NCBI GenBank assembly: GCA_963575645.1 | Contig: OY754465.1 | Location: forward strand, 47,580,401-47,644,400 | DNA length: 64,000 nucleotides | Direction of reading: 5' to 3' | Origin: Xanthostigma xanthostigma | Taxonomy: Eukaryota; Arthropoda; Insecta; Raphidioptera; Raphidiidae | Shown: one piece after another, positions 35,113 through 47,619 of the stretch | How the letters are laid out: each line of letters opens with the position of its first letter | How positions within the stretch are numbered: position 1 is the stretch's first letter | Notes under the pieces: model-generated | What the model was told of the DNA's origin: nothing | Database searches by the model: none | The model's input: the letters and a program-made list of their open reading frames with translations, nothing else | Position numbers and translations under genes: made by a program

Positions 35113-35696
35113 TAGTGATGTGTCGCTCCTGAGCGAGTAGTTCATAATAAACAACTCCTTTCACGGAGCGCAGCGAGTCGCTCTTTTTTTGTGAATGACT
35201 CACTACGAGCGCCGTTACTCTGTGCTGAGCTGTTCTGTACTATTGCATTCGCACATTTACAGAGCGTCCACAGCACAGGCCACAGAGGCACTAGTGAATT
35301 TTGCACGTACGGAGTTACCTTTGCTGAATCATTTAATGTTGAATGACACACTGTAAGTGTAATAGTATCTACTAAGCTTAATAGTGACTTAAAGTTTAAA
35401 CCATTCACATTGACGTCGTTGACAAAGATATAATATTGTAAAAATAAACATTATTATTGTTAATCTTTTATTATACTTTATAGTTTATCCGAAATGCGAA
35501 TAATATAAGATTAGAATCATATTAAAATGAGCTGAGTGCTGTGCAATGCTTCGTGACTCCTGAGCATGGCATGATGACAGTTCACACCTCTGCAATAGTG
35601 CGTACTGTCTAATGTCGCTCCTTTGAAGCGACTCTTTTTAGTGAGCGGAGCGCACGGAGCCTGCTCCCAATAAAGAGCCATGTGGACACATCACTA
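35113..35696. mobile_element. Non-autonomous hAT element, TAGTGATGTG ends
   Basis: TIRs TAGTGATGTG and CACATCACTA have a perfect 8-bp target duplication AAGCCTAG (35105-35112 and 35697-35704). Subterminal regions are rich in GAGCG/CGCTC words. An antisense 88-codon frame inside shows no transposase motif. Confidence 0.92.
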
Positions 35697-36029
35697 AAGC
35701 CTAGTCAGCACAAGTAGCCCCAACTATAACAGGCAATTATACTGAGACGAAATAATGAAACTATTTTGACATAATCTACTTGGCCTGCAGACTTCAAAAT
35801 ATGGTTATATCGTACGCAGGACGCGTGTACTTTACCTACGTCATCTCATGATTCATGATTGTAAACCACGGGCTCTATTTACTTATGACTTCTTTCAAAT
35901 CATTTAACTCATATCCTGTTGCATTTATGTATAACCTCAGAGTTGGTCTTGTGGACAGAAAGTACAACTTGTCGACTTTTGTGATGTATCACCTTGCACA
36001 GGCTCGCTGGTTTCGATATTTATTTTAAA

Positions 36030-36249
36030 GTAGCGGCTGGTCCGGCTTCGCCTGAATTTGTAAATTCCCACTGTTTTTTCATCGATTTACTTTGCAAAAT
36101 TGATCTCCACGAAAAATGCTTTTATTTTAACCTGGCAATATATTATAGCCTAGATCCATCCTGAAAGTCCGTTGAGTAGATGAGTAGTTCGGATATTATC
36201 TTCTACATCCAAACTTACAAACTTTATCTCTTTATGATATTAGTATAGA
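36030..36249 (-). mobile_element. Non-autonomous Helitron (minus)
   Basis: On the minus strand it starts TCTATACTAATATCATAAAG and ends GGCGAAGCCGGACCAGCCGC followed by TAC. Its 3' end is CTAC rather than CTRR, so it is probably decayed. It belongs to the same subfamily as 40881-41136 and 42387-42633. Confidence 0.65.
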
Positions 36250-37434
36250 TAAAATTATTTGTATCTATGTTAAACACAAATGGCAATATAATTAAAAAAA
36301 AAATGTAAACTCGGGTTCTAGTGCCAAGCCCTGCCAAAAATATAGTGTATTTTAATTTTAATATTATTTTTTCTGCACCCTTCTGTAAGTAAATCCATAT
36401 TCGAAAACTAGTGTTTTCATTACATTTGTAAGTCCGGTTCTGTTTATTTATTAAAATTTTAGCGGCACATTTTGATCTTTACTAATTGGTTAAATTTAAA
36501 TTTTGAAACAATTCTGAATTTTTTTTCGGTATTTTTGGGCTCGCAAACTTTTTTTTGACGAAATTTTATTCGAAATTTATAAAAAAATTTTTAGAATATG
36601 GACCACTAGTTAAGTATTCAAGGTCCCGAGGAAGACATAATTCTTAATGCCGAACCATGAACATCGATGTTTAGCCAATGAATATATTGTTTTATACTTG
36701 TCTTGTATCCTCAGTACTGGTTCTTAATATTATAAACAATAAAATAGGTAAACAATATTAAAGAAACGTATAATATTTTACATTACCTTCTGTTCCCACT
36801 GAAATAGATATTTTACAATTCAAAATCCAATACTCAAGGCTGATTGATTTTTTGCAAACACTGGCAGTAATTTTCTCGAAAATATTTTTTAATTTTAGGA
36901 ATTTCATTTCTATCATAATTTTGTGTTAAATTACGATCGAATCAATAATGTGATAACATTAAGCGCTTCTTTTTGTACACCGTTTCTAATACCTATACTA
37001 CGGAACAGTTTTTATAAGGCAACCCATTGTCTCTCCGTCTATATGTACGTAATTAGAGCATGATATAATCAATATCGGTATCATGTCAGGAACTTGTGTA
37101 GTTATCATGGCATGACCTAATATGTGTCTGTCTGTCGACAACATTGTATCCAGATGTCATGTCACCGGGTCTCCTGCGTACGTCAAATCGAATAGGGTTG
37201 TCCAACAAATATCTATCTCTTAGTTACTATAGCCTTTGCCTGTTATTTTGCTCGCGCGAACGGTCATTCTTATCTCAAACGTGTCGCTTATGACTGCCTA
37301 AAAAGATAACGTGTGATCCTCACATAAGTTCACGAGAGAAAGGAAACTTCTTTAGAGTTATGAACCTGTTTCATAGATGCTTTTTCCAGCAGAACGCTGT
37401 GTAGATGGGAAGGTCAATATAATATTAGGTACGT
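36250..37434. other. Unannotated stretch
   Basis: No gene or bounded repeat seen. Confidence 0.45.
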
Positions 37435-37695
37435 ATACATTGTTTTGATGTATCTCTAAAGATTTGGCCAGTGTTAGCCATGTAAACGATCAAAAACCGT
37501 TTTTTCTTTTTGACAAAACACCGTCATAATTCAGCCACTTTGTACAAAATATTTACAAATTATATACATAAACCGTCCTTGTTTATCGCTTTTTCTATTA
37601 GTGAAACCGTATGAAAATCCGTTCGGCAGTTTTTGAGTTTATCTCATTCAGACAGACAGACGCGGCGGAGGGACTTTGTTTTTGTATACAGTGGT
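37435..37695 (+). repeat. Dispersed repeat, direct copy of 793-1075
   Basis: Better preserved than the first copy. It ends GACAGACAGACGCGGCGGAG, then GACTTTGTTTTTGTATA, as in tails of non-LTR elements. Confidence 0.65.
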
Positions 37696-40391
37696 TTTCA
37701 TTGTTTCTCTATTACAGGTTCCCGGGTCATAGGTTCTGATCTAAAAACCGGTAAAAGTATCAATGATCAAATTTTCAGTTCAATAATTGAAAATATGAAT
37801 TGGCTCTAGGCCCTAACAACCGTAGCTCTTAAGAGAAAAGTGTTAGGCAAGACGGCGAGGAGTTTTTAGTGTATTTTTCGGGCACAGGCGAGATTATTGT
37901 TGGAATCGCTTCGTGTTAGGGTGTAGTTCAACCCCCTAAGTTTGCTTACAAATTGTTGGTGTGCTTGATTTTATAATTGACAATTAGTGACGAAAATAGT
38001 GCTTTTTTCGCTATTTCCTTTAATATCTCCGTTTCTCTTGACTTTTAGTATAGCATAATATGCATTGAGAAAGTTGTTCCTTATAAAATTTCCTAAAAAA
38101 TGAGCACTGACAGAGGTCGCTAAGTACAATTTTTAACTTGCAAATAGCCCCGAAACTTAAAAAAACACTTTTTTTCACTATTTTATTACTAAAAAATGAC
38201 CGCACATAGATGGCTGAAAATTTTCAAAAATGATGTCTATGTTGACCCAAACATGCATGAATAATTTTAGCGTCATCGGTCAATTACTTCTCGAGTAATT
38301 AACTATCACCTTTTTTTTGTTTCCTTAATTGCAAATTGCGCCATTTTTTTCACAAACGAGTTTCGCTGGTCGGACCAAGCCAAAAAAATCACAAATCCAT
38401 TCAACTTTAGTATCCCGTTGGAATTTTTGGAAAAAATTAATTCTAAACGATTTTATAACGATTTCTTTAGCGATAAAAACGTATAAAACCATATAAATTT
38501 TTCAATATTCAATCGTTATAAGATCGGATAGAATTAATTTTTTCCACTAATCCTGTTCGAATTATTACTATAAAATTAAAACTGTATTAAGGTTTGATAA
38601 AAACATCTCTACGGTTTTGGATCACCTAATCATGTTAAATAATATAGTTGTACAATGTACATGGACAATTTATTCAGGAAATGTTATTTGAAGTTTTAGA
38701 GCTTTTTACTTTCAAGGGCCTTGCATGACAGTTTTACCTCCAAATAGATAGAGTGCGCTTGTTTTATAAAACGTATTTTCATATACCCTTTTTTATTATT
38801 ACTCTTCTGGAAATTGGAATGCGAAGATCTGTGACAATTCGTTTGGATTGCCAAAAATGAGAAATATATGTGTTTGTTTGTAGATCGTCTGATGAAGTAA
38901 TAATATATTACGAAACGTTGCGCTGAAATTATATTAATTAATATATGCCACCTGTTCCTCTATCCTCGGAAAATCACTTTAAATAAAAAAAATGTTTAAA
39001 AATGAAAAACTCGTGAAAATATGTCTAAGTGTTATTTAAGTGTATAATTATTTGTTATAAGTTTTTTTTAATATTAAAAGTCAAAATGGAAGGTACATCA
39101 ATTTTGATAACATTTAAGTGTAGCTTTAAGGAACAACTATTGTTACATTGCTATGTTTGAAAAATTTATTTCTTAAACAATGTCACCGTGGGGATACGAG
39201 CCCCGAATCTTTGCACTCTTAATTTTGATATAATTAGATGTTAATGTTAATCCTTTTATTGGCCATCGTGCGTTTGAAAATATTTTATTTCTGGAATTTT
39301 TATTTATTTGTTTGAAAACAGACCTGTAAATACAGCATATTTATCCAAAATTGTTTTTCGCTTCACTATTCGAAACGTACTCGCTAACAATACGAAACTT
39401 AAAGATAATGAAAGAATTATCATTTGGGTGACATTGTAGGAGTGTATTGTTGAGCTTTCAATGCTTTTTATAAAGCAAACTAACTGTAGATTATTTTGTG
39501 TCATTTGTATGTATGTAGTTGTGGGTAACTGCTAGCTGTGCTTTTTTCTCCGTCCGGTTGTTTTTACGTTTTTTTATTGATCGAGACAATGAACCAAAGC
39601 AAACGACGGAAATATGTAAGGTATATGTGCCATGTTATTTATAGTATATATTTACCTATACTTTTATGTGTGTGTTTTAGTTTCCTTCTTTTTTATTTCC
39701 TTCAATAAACAAGTTATAGTCTAGACACAAAACATTATACATGTGTGTACGGATATCATATTGTACATACAGTATGTCCCATCCCCAATATTGCAAAACT
39801 GTCAAATATAGCCTTAATCACCGAACACACGTAATAAAGTATCCTGGCAGTTAAACCGATACTCGATTAGTTTTCACTCCAGCACGCTTCAACTCAACCT
39901 TCTCTACGCGTAACCTGAAATGACTAGCGCAATAACCTACTGCCCAGGTTTCTAAAAGCCTCTGACACGAGGTTTTGCCGTTTCCAGCGTGCTGTGGCGC
40001 TGGGTTTCGTGAAGGTGATTATGTGTTCGCCTCAAACGATGCGTGTATTGAAACTTGCTTTGTAGATGGGTTGGGTGCGCGCGCAGTAACAGTTCGAATG
40101 TTAACAAAAGTGAACGTGTATTGTCTCTGAACGGAACACACACTACGACGCCATATTTGTTTGTTTGTGGACGTTTGTTTATGTCGCCCACGTGACAAAA
40201 TACTGATTCCTGATTAGTTTTTGCTTAAAACAAGCACAAAAAATAGCCCCGGTTCTAATCTTGAACTTCATCTTGTGATCTGGCACGCTATCCCGCAGTG
40301 ACGTCATTTCTATCCTCACAACCAGTGTGGAAGCCAGCACAAGTACCAGCAGTGATTCCAGCGGCAAAACCAGCCTCATGTGCGGCGGCCT
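37696..40391. other. Unannotated stretch
   Basis: No gene supported. 38440-38560 is an inverted pair (AAAATTAATTCTAAACGATT / ATCGGATAGAATTAATTTTT). 39830-40190 is somewhat GC-richer but shows no coherent frame or RNA. Confidence 0.45.
38889..38916 (+). ncRNA. Hammerhead-like ribozyme motif (Penelope-associated type)
   Basis: CTGATGA (38889-38895) is followed by one A, then a perfect 6-bp stem GTAATA/TATTAC with an ATA loop, then GAAAC (38912-38916) and GTTG. CUGANGA plus stem II plus GAAA is the conserved hammerhead core. The extra unpaired A before stem II departs from the textbook core. No clear stem I was drawn, so activity is uncertain. Confidence 0.4.
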
Positions 40392-40558
40392 TTAAATAGC
40401 GGTACCGTAATATGACGGTGAATGCCGTCACAAAACACGCGTGTATAGAAGTAAATGGAGCGGCGACACCACCGTAACGTAATAAAGCGGCATCCATTTA
40501 CTTCTGAGCACACGTTTTTTGTGACTATTCACCGTCATATTACGGTGCCGCTATTTTA
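40392..40558. mobile_element. MITE with AATAGCGG ends
   Basis: The left arm TAAATAGCGGTACCGTAATA and right arm TATTACGGTGCCGCTATTTTA are inverse. A further inner pair (AGAAGTAAATGGA / TCCATTTACTTCT) makes a nearly continuous hairpin. Confidence 0.8.
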
Positions 40559-40880
40559 GGAACTCAGAGCAGTTCTATATGTATGTAGGATTTAATAATT
40601 AAGCTAACAGCACAAGGGCTTTTTTTACAATTGCTGTTTTTTTACGTATAAAGCAGTACTGTTTTTTTCTATATTTTTTCTCCTCGTATTTACTCTGTAT
40701 TTATGTTAAGACAATGATTTATTATAATATTTTTTTGTTTTCTGACGCACTCCATACCGATTTCAGAATTTATATAAATAAAGACGTGATGTTATAAAAC
40801 TAGTTTTAATAACATGTCTAACTTAAATTAGATAATAATTAATTAAAAATAATACAAGATATCATTAAATTTATTATTAA

Positions 40881-41136
40881 CTAGCTGCTCGATCCGGCTT
40901 CGCCCGAGTTTGTGGATTGCCACCGTTTTTTCGTCGACTTACGTTGCAAAACTGGTCTCCACGAAAAGCGTTGTTATTTTCACGCAATAATATATAACCT
41001 ATATCCATCTTGAAACTTCATTCTAAATATTGCTGAAAAAATTTTTGAAATCAAATAAGTAGTTTCAAAGATTATCTTCTATACATTCAAACATACAAAC
41101 ATTCCCTCTACCTATATTATATAATATTAGTATAGA
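40881..41136 (-). mobile_element. Non-autonomous Helitron (minus), abutting a hAT element
   Basis: On the minus strand it starts TCTATACTAATATTATATAA and ends CGGGCGAAGCCGGATCGAGC, AG, CTAG, flanked by A (complement of 41137) and T (complement of 40880). The hAT element at 41140 inserted three bases from this terminus. Confidence 0.85.
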
Positions 41137-41139
41137 TAT

Positions 41140-41863
<724 letters not shown>

Positions 41864-42386
41864 ATAGATATTATTCAGTAAGCGAAAATTTTATAGAAAA
41901 TCAACAAGTTTTTGTAATTAAGTTTATTCTATCGGTCTATCACTCCAAACCTAAACATGTGAAACTTTATTTCGGGCCCTTAAAGGTATTTTTTGCAATA
42001 GAATGGGTTGGTAGGTCCACCGCGTCCGCGCAGTGTTGCTTTGTTTTATTATGAATTTTATCCCACCGGTTATTGAAAAAGTTCCTAATCCACGACGAAT
42101 GTTAAGCAAAAACACTAACTAAACTGATTACCAGATTCTTGTCGTATGAAAACTGGACACCCTCAGTAGACGTTCCCAAATAGTATTTTATACCCTGATA
42201 ATAATGTCATGAAAATAGCACAAAACAAACTGTTCATTTTTTGTTGGCACTTCGATTTTCATGAGTATACTACCGGGGTAAAATGAAGATGTAACATTTA
42301 GTGAAACCTCTACAAAATTGAAAATGTAAACCTTAGTCCGACACATCGGTCTGTGAGACCTTGCGTTGTTCAATGTTACATTCCTA

Positions 42387-42633
42387 TCTATACTACTATT
42401 ATAAAGAAGTAAAGTTTGTACGTTTGGATGTAGGAGGTAATCTTCGAAACTACTCATGCGTTTTAAAAAATTGTTTCACCAATATTTAGAATGGACCTGT
42501 AGGATGGACATAGGCTATATATTATTTTCGGGTTAAAATAAAAGTGCTTTTCGAGGAGACCAATTTTGTAACGTAAGTCGACGAAAAAATGATGGCAATC
42601 TACAATTTCGGGCGAAGCCCACCCGGCCGCTAG
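42387..42633 (+). mobile_element. Non-autonomous Helitron
   Basis: Starts TCTATACTACTATTATAAAG and ends GGGCGAAGCCCACCCGGCCG, CTAG, flanked by A and T. Same subfamily as 40881-41136, opposite orientation. Confidence 0.85.
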
Positions 42634-45065
42634 TTTAATATAAATATACATACCGCATGTGTTTTAATTCGTGAATGTTTGTGCCTATGTATTGATTTTT
42701 GAAAACGTGCCGGCCTCACAGATTGAGTGTTTTGTATCACGTATTGTGTAGCTATAGATTCGAAACGTAATACGTTTAAAGGTCTGTAAGACCGAATGTT
42801 TCGTATAGTGTACTATTTGTAGTTTTCACGGCAAGATTATTATTCATTTTAGGACGCTTGATCATTTTTTGGCCAAATAATCTTAAAAAAACTTCTTTTA
42901 ATCCGCGAAAAATCAGCGGAAAGAGGCCAAAAAAAACAGACCAGAAGTTTCTAGTTAAGTAGAACAAATGAATGTTTCGTGCTAAGGGTAAAAACAAATC
43001 ACAAACGTAACTATATATAAAATTATAATAAATAAAATTATCGACCAATTTTTCAGAAATTTATCTGAAAAATTGGTCGATAATTTTATTTATTGAAGAG
43101 TTCTAATCAGACGTTAATCAGAGATTTAAAATTATAATACTTCATGAAATATAAAGTTCGTGGTTTTGATTGAAAACCGAACAAAATCGGTTCATTTTTG
43201 CAGACCAGACTACCCGAAAACAGGTAGAGTGTTCACCATGTTTCATTATCAATATTAGCCATTTTCGAGTGATGAGGAGAGTACAGACAGACACAAATTC
43301 TAAAAACACATTCTGTACCTAGCTAATCGTTTACTTTTATAGAGTACATTTTATGTTATTAGGTATTCTGATTTATTCTGATTACGTTATCCTTAATTAA
43401 TACTACCGGCAGCAAACATTATTCTGATTATACCGTAGGTGTGTTGAATTGCTATGATATTAACAAACAAAAAAGAAACTCCAACTTATATAAAAGAGAT
43501 ATTATTATAAAACCATTTGCTTTGAATTTACTGATAATTGTAAGATTGTTACGGTTTTATTCATCGAATTGCTATACTCAACCGAAATAGAAATTTGTTA
43601 TTGGTAGTGGAATTTACTGACAAATCGTCATTATCTTTTATCTGCGTTTTATAATCTTTATAAGTTTGTTGTTAGGTAAATATTATGCACATTGCACACA
43701 CAATAAAATTATGTTCATAGATTATAGAAAAGTCGCTTTTAATAACATTTCATGTGTGGAATATGAAATAATTATTGTTTTATTGTGTTATATCGTATAA
43801 AATATCTACAATTTATATTTTTCAGTTCACTTTTGTTATAGGAGTAGGCACTATGCAAGTAATGTATTTTTATTTTCGAGTTGAATCCCGTCAAGTAGTG
43901 TGCGACGACAAAGTTCACTTAGAATTCAGTAAACATTTTCTAGAATATACATTTTTCTCCCTGCACTACTTGATTCTAAACAATTTCGGTCGTTTCGTTT
44001 CATTTACCGATCTCACCTTGCAGATCGAGCGATTAATGAAAACATTGTTCCTTTGGGTACTCAACATGAAATTTTAGGGTACTTTTTATATACGTAAAGA
44101 CAGACAGACGGACTGACCGCAACAATAAGGGTTCCTTGTCTCTACAGAACACTAAAAAGGAGCAAAATGAGGTTACGAGATATTGCACACTAGGTTATCA
44201 CAATATGTATGGAATTTTAATAATTTATTATTTAGGTGTTCTTTTTAGCCTTCGATTCTGGTTTCCTAACGAATAATAAACTTGCAAAGTTTTCGTTTCT
44301 TAGTAATAAATTATTAATTCGTCACTTTTGCCTACGTCTTTTCCACAACTTTGGCTCCAATACTCTAAACAGCACCGGTATTCCCAATAATCTGTACTTC
44401 CTTTGATACTGTGAACGACGACGCGACGGGACCATTCTAACTCAAAAAATACAAATAGTTGACACACTTGTAACAAAGTAGATGCCCTCTACCGCTTCGC
44501 CCGCGTAAAACTTTGTTGAAAAAATTAATAGAACAATGGTCATAGAAGAAACAAACTTACAGCACAAATCTCTTCTGTATGTCCATCGATTTTTCTTAAG
44601 AACGATAGGGCTCTTCCTAATGAAGCGTCATACTTCCTACGAAAATTTAGATTCAATCGACTAATCCGTTTGTCCCGTATGGCACAGACTAACAGACTTT
44701 TACAAAGACGTGTTTTTTATATTGTTTGGACGTCAAGTAGAGAAAGTATTGTAAAATTGTTAGAAACGATTTTTGAACTAGCTCAGTACCTCTTGTGGAG
44801 TTGGAATGGTAAAATTTAATCTTCTCACGATTTCACAATAATATTTTAGCTAAATTTCAAAACAGGGTAACTGTTCAGAGAAGGCCCGTACAACACACTA
44901 CGATCTATTTTTTGTTGTATTGAAAATAGACAAGATTACCAGTTGTTTTTCACTGTCAGGAGCCTTTACCTCGTGAACTTGAGAGTCAAAACGTTGCGGT
45001 TTCTCGAGAAACCTACCTATTTTTAAACGCTTTTATTTAACTCGACTCCGTATATTTCTTCGTTT
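42634..45065. other. Unannotated stretch
   Basis: A plus-strand 100-codon open frame at 43775-44077 is AT-rich and shows no domain, so I do not call it. 44090-44160 (GACAGACAGACGGACTGACC ... AACACTAAAAAGG) resembles an interspersed repeat tail. Confidence 0.45.
43030..43130. repeat. Short hairpin of the Penelope-like foldback family
   Basis: AATAAAATTATCGACCAATT and its inverse meet over a few bases, followed by TTGAAGAGTTCTAATCAGAC and GTTAATCAGAGATTT. These are the outer words of the 45066-45432 repeat without the ribozyme-like interior. Confidence 0.65.
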
Positions 45066-45148
45066 CAAATAAATAAAATTGTCGACCAATTTTTCTCAGA
45101 CCAATATATTGACAAAATAAAAAATAACAAATCAATACAACATAAGAT

Positions 45149-45180
45149 GACGTTTCGATCCGGCTTTGGATCTTCTTCAG
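45149..45180 (-). ncRNA. Hammerhead-like motif, left arm
   Basis: Minus strand CTGAAGA, one A, stem GATCC/GGATC with AAAGCC loop, then GAAAC and GTC. It has the CUGANGA and GAAA core words and a perfect stem II, with the same bulged A as at 38889-38916. Confidence 0.42.
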
Positions 45181-45277
45181 AAAAATCTAAAAATATAAAA
45201 ATTAATTACTATTAAATTATTAATTATTATCTAATTACACGAATGATAATAATTAATTTTTATATTTTTAGATTTTT

Positions 45278-45309
45278 CTGAAGAAGTTCCAAAGCCGGAT
45301 CGAAACGTC
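45278..45309 (+). ncRNA. Hammerhead-like motif, right arm
   Basis: Plus strand CTGAAGA, A, GTTCC-AAAGCC-GGATC, GAAAC, GTC. One base change breaks a stem II pair relative to the left-arm copy, so this one is probably weaker. Confidence 0.38.
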
Positions 45310-46381
45310 ATCTTATGTTGTATTGATTTGTTATTTTTTATTTTGTCAATATATTGGTCTGAGAAAAATTGGTCGACAATTTTATTTATTTGAAGAGTTC
45401 TATTCAGACGTTAGTCAAAGATTTTAATTTCTTCGTTTCATTGTGACTTTGTGGCTTTATTTCAAATCTTGCGATAGCTTTTTCAACTACTTCCCGTTAT
45501 CCGATTGAGTTGAAATTTTGCATACGTATGTAGTTCCGATGACAATACATTGTTATAATAATTCACTGATCGGTCCAGCTTTCGTCCGGATGTAAATCGC
45601 ATTTCAACTACTTCCCGTTATCCAATTGAGTTGAAATTTTTCATACGTATGTAGTTCTGATGACAATACAATATTATGATAACTAACTGACCGCTCCTGC
45701 TTTCGTCCGGATGCAAATCACACTTTTAATAAAGCACACTAAAAACTTAAAAATAAAAATAGTTAAAACCAGTGGGAGTATATGCCCAAGTAATTCAAGA
45801 ATTACAAGGCGCGAAATTTTACAGCATATACCCTGGTGTTTTGTTTGAAAATCGGTGTATATATTTAACGACACTTGGAGCTTAATAATATAACTTAAAT
45901 TACTTATAAGAAAAAAATAACAGTTGAAAATAATGAAACACAGAAAGGAAAAAAATAATTTTAATAATTTCATGGTTCTCTATGTAATATGTTATTATGT
46001 CATGCAAAAATTAAACAAAGAACTACCTAACTAACATCTTCAGAACAAAAGAACAACAGATTTTTTTTTCAAAATATTTCTGAAATTATGAGTTTAGAAA
46101 AAAAAATTCATAACTTTCTTGTAAAAACAGATAAAAAAATAAACTAATGAAAACTACCCAATTATTATATAAACACAACTTTAAAGCATATATGCAGTGA
46201 AACGCGATGGGGCAGAGGTGGAGTTTTAAAAAAAATAATTCCGAGGTGAACGATAAACGGGTATGCGAATTGTAATTCCGGGGTGAACGATAAAGGGGAA
46301 TGCGAATTGTCTCGCAGTGAAACGGGAAGGGGCAAATGTGGAGTTTTTAAAAAAACAATTCCGGGGTAAAAAACTAAGTCC

Positions 46382-47370
46382 ACCATCTTTAGAAGTCCGC
46401 CATATTAAATTTAGAATGACGTCACTGTATTTTTCCAGTTGTTCTCAGCAAGCCCTTTCATTTGATACCCATATTGTAGGAAAGCATAAAAACTTAGACC
46501 GCCATATTGAATTTAGAGTAACGTCACTTTTATTTCGAGTTGTTTTCAGTTAGCCCTTTTATTTGATACCCATATTGTAGGAAGGCATAAAAAACTTAGT
46601 CCGCCATCTTTAGAAGTCCGCCATATTGAATTTAGAGTGACGTCACTTTATTTTTCGAGTTATTCTCAGCAAGCTCTTTCATTTGATACCCATATTGTAG
46701 GAAAGCATAATAAACTTAATCCGCCATCTTTAGAAGTCCGCCATATTGGATTTAGACTGACGTCACTTTATTTTTCGAGTTATTCTCAGCAAGCTCCATC
46801 ATTTGATACCCATATTGTAGGAAAGCATAATAAAATTAGCCCGCCATCTTTAGAAGTCCGCCATATTGGATTTAGAGTGACGTCACTTTATTTTTCGAGT
46901 TATTCTCAGCAAGCTCTTTCATTTGATACCCATATTGTAGGAAAGCCTAATAAAATTAGTCCGTCATCTTTAGAAGTCCGCCATATTTGATTTAGAGTGA
47001 CGTCACTTTATTTTTTGAGTTAGTTTCAGTAAGCCCTTTCATTTGATACCCATATTGTAGGAAAGCATAAAAAACTTAGTCCGCCATCTTTAGAAGTCCG
47101 CCATATTTGATTTAGAGTGACGTCACTTTTTTTTGAGTTAGTTTCAGTAAGCCTTTTCATTTGATACCCATATTGTAGGAAAGCATAAAAAACTTAGTCC
47201 GCCATCTTTGGAAGTCCGCCATACTGGATTTAGAGTGACGTCACTTTATTTTTCGAGTTATTCTCAGCAAGCCCTTTCATTTGATACCCATATTGTAGGA
47301 AAGCATAATAAAATTAGTCCGCCATATTTAGAAGTCCGCCATATTGGATTTAGAGTGACGTCACACAGCT
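46382..47370 (+). repeat. 120-bp satellite array, nine units, CRE palindrome in eight
   Basis: Unit words: GTCCGCCATCTTTAGAAGTC, CGCCATATTG, TTTAGAGTGACGTCACTTTA, TTCTCAGCAAGCCCTTTCAT and TTGATACCCATATTGTAGGA. The TGACGTCA palindrome is intact at 46417, 46638, 46758, 46878, 46998, 47118, 47236 and 47356. It is mutated to TAACGTCA near 46519. Spacing is 118-120 bp except in the first units. Because 120 is a multiple of three, a 40-residue repeat frame stays open for over 350 bases, which I treat as incidental. Confidence 0.92.
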
Positions 47371-47619
47371 AACCATGCATTGTCATCCAAACTATATTAT
47401 GTGTATACAAATCTTCATTTCAATCGGTTGAAGATATCTGCTTCAAAATTACCGAAGGCATTCTAGTCAGTCACTTAGTAATTCAGTCGCTCACTTATTA
47501 ATTTAGTCACACAACTATTATATATTTTAATATCTCAAATTATTAAAACAGTATCTCATCATCAGTCACCAAGTTTTTTTTTTATTCGATCGTTTTATAA
47601 TTCCCCTATAAAAAACAAC

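Larger units (their letters stand above)
45066..45432. mobile_element. Foldback Penelope-like repeat with two hammerhead-like motifs
   Basis: Two 150-base arms (45066-45217 and 45241-45392) are near-perfect inverses over a short AT loop. From outside in each carries AAATAAAATTGTCGACCAAT, a TTGACAAAATAAAAAATAAC block, CATAAGATGACGTTTCGATC and an AT block. The flank GAAGAGTTCTATTCAGACGT (45393-45432) recurs at 30170-30294, 43093-43130 and 3838-3870. Penelope-like identity is inferred from the hammerhead-like core and long AT-rich target duplication of the 30-kb copy. No GIY-YIG or reverse transcriptase frame is present. Confidence 0.6.

Noticed and set aside
35142..35408. 88-codon frame inside the hAT element
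   Set aside because: No transposase motif; derives from the GAGCG-rich subterminal part.
39181..39240. Possible minus-strand tRNA-like T arm (GGGGCTCGTATCCCC)
   Set aside because: D arm and anticodon arm could not be drawn.
43775..44077. 100-codon plus-strand frame
   Set aside because: AT-rich, hydrophobic by composition, no domain or splice support, and it runs into repeat-like sequence.
45683..45973. 96-codon minus frame rich in Phe, Leu and Ile
   Set aside because: Lies across the end of the GGCGCG-ended element; hydrophobicity reflects T-richness.
46637..46990. 117-codon open frame of 40-residue repeats
   Set aside because: It arises because the satellite period is 120 bp, a multiple of three. 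Units outside the frame carry indels, and no start context, splice sites or known protein repeat supports coding.
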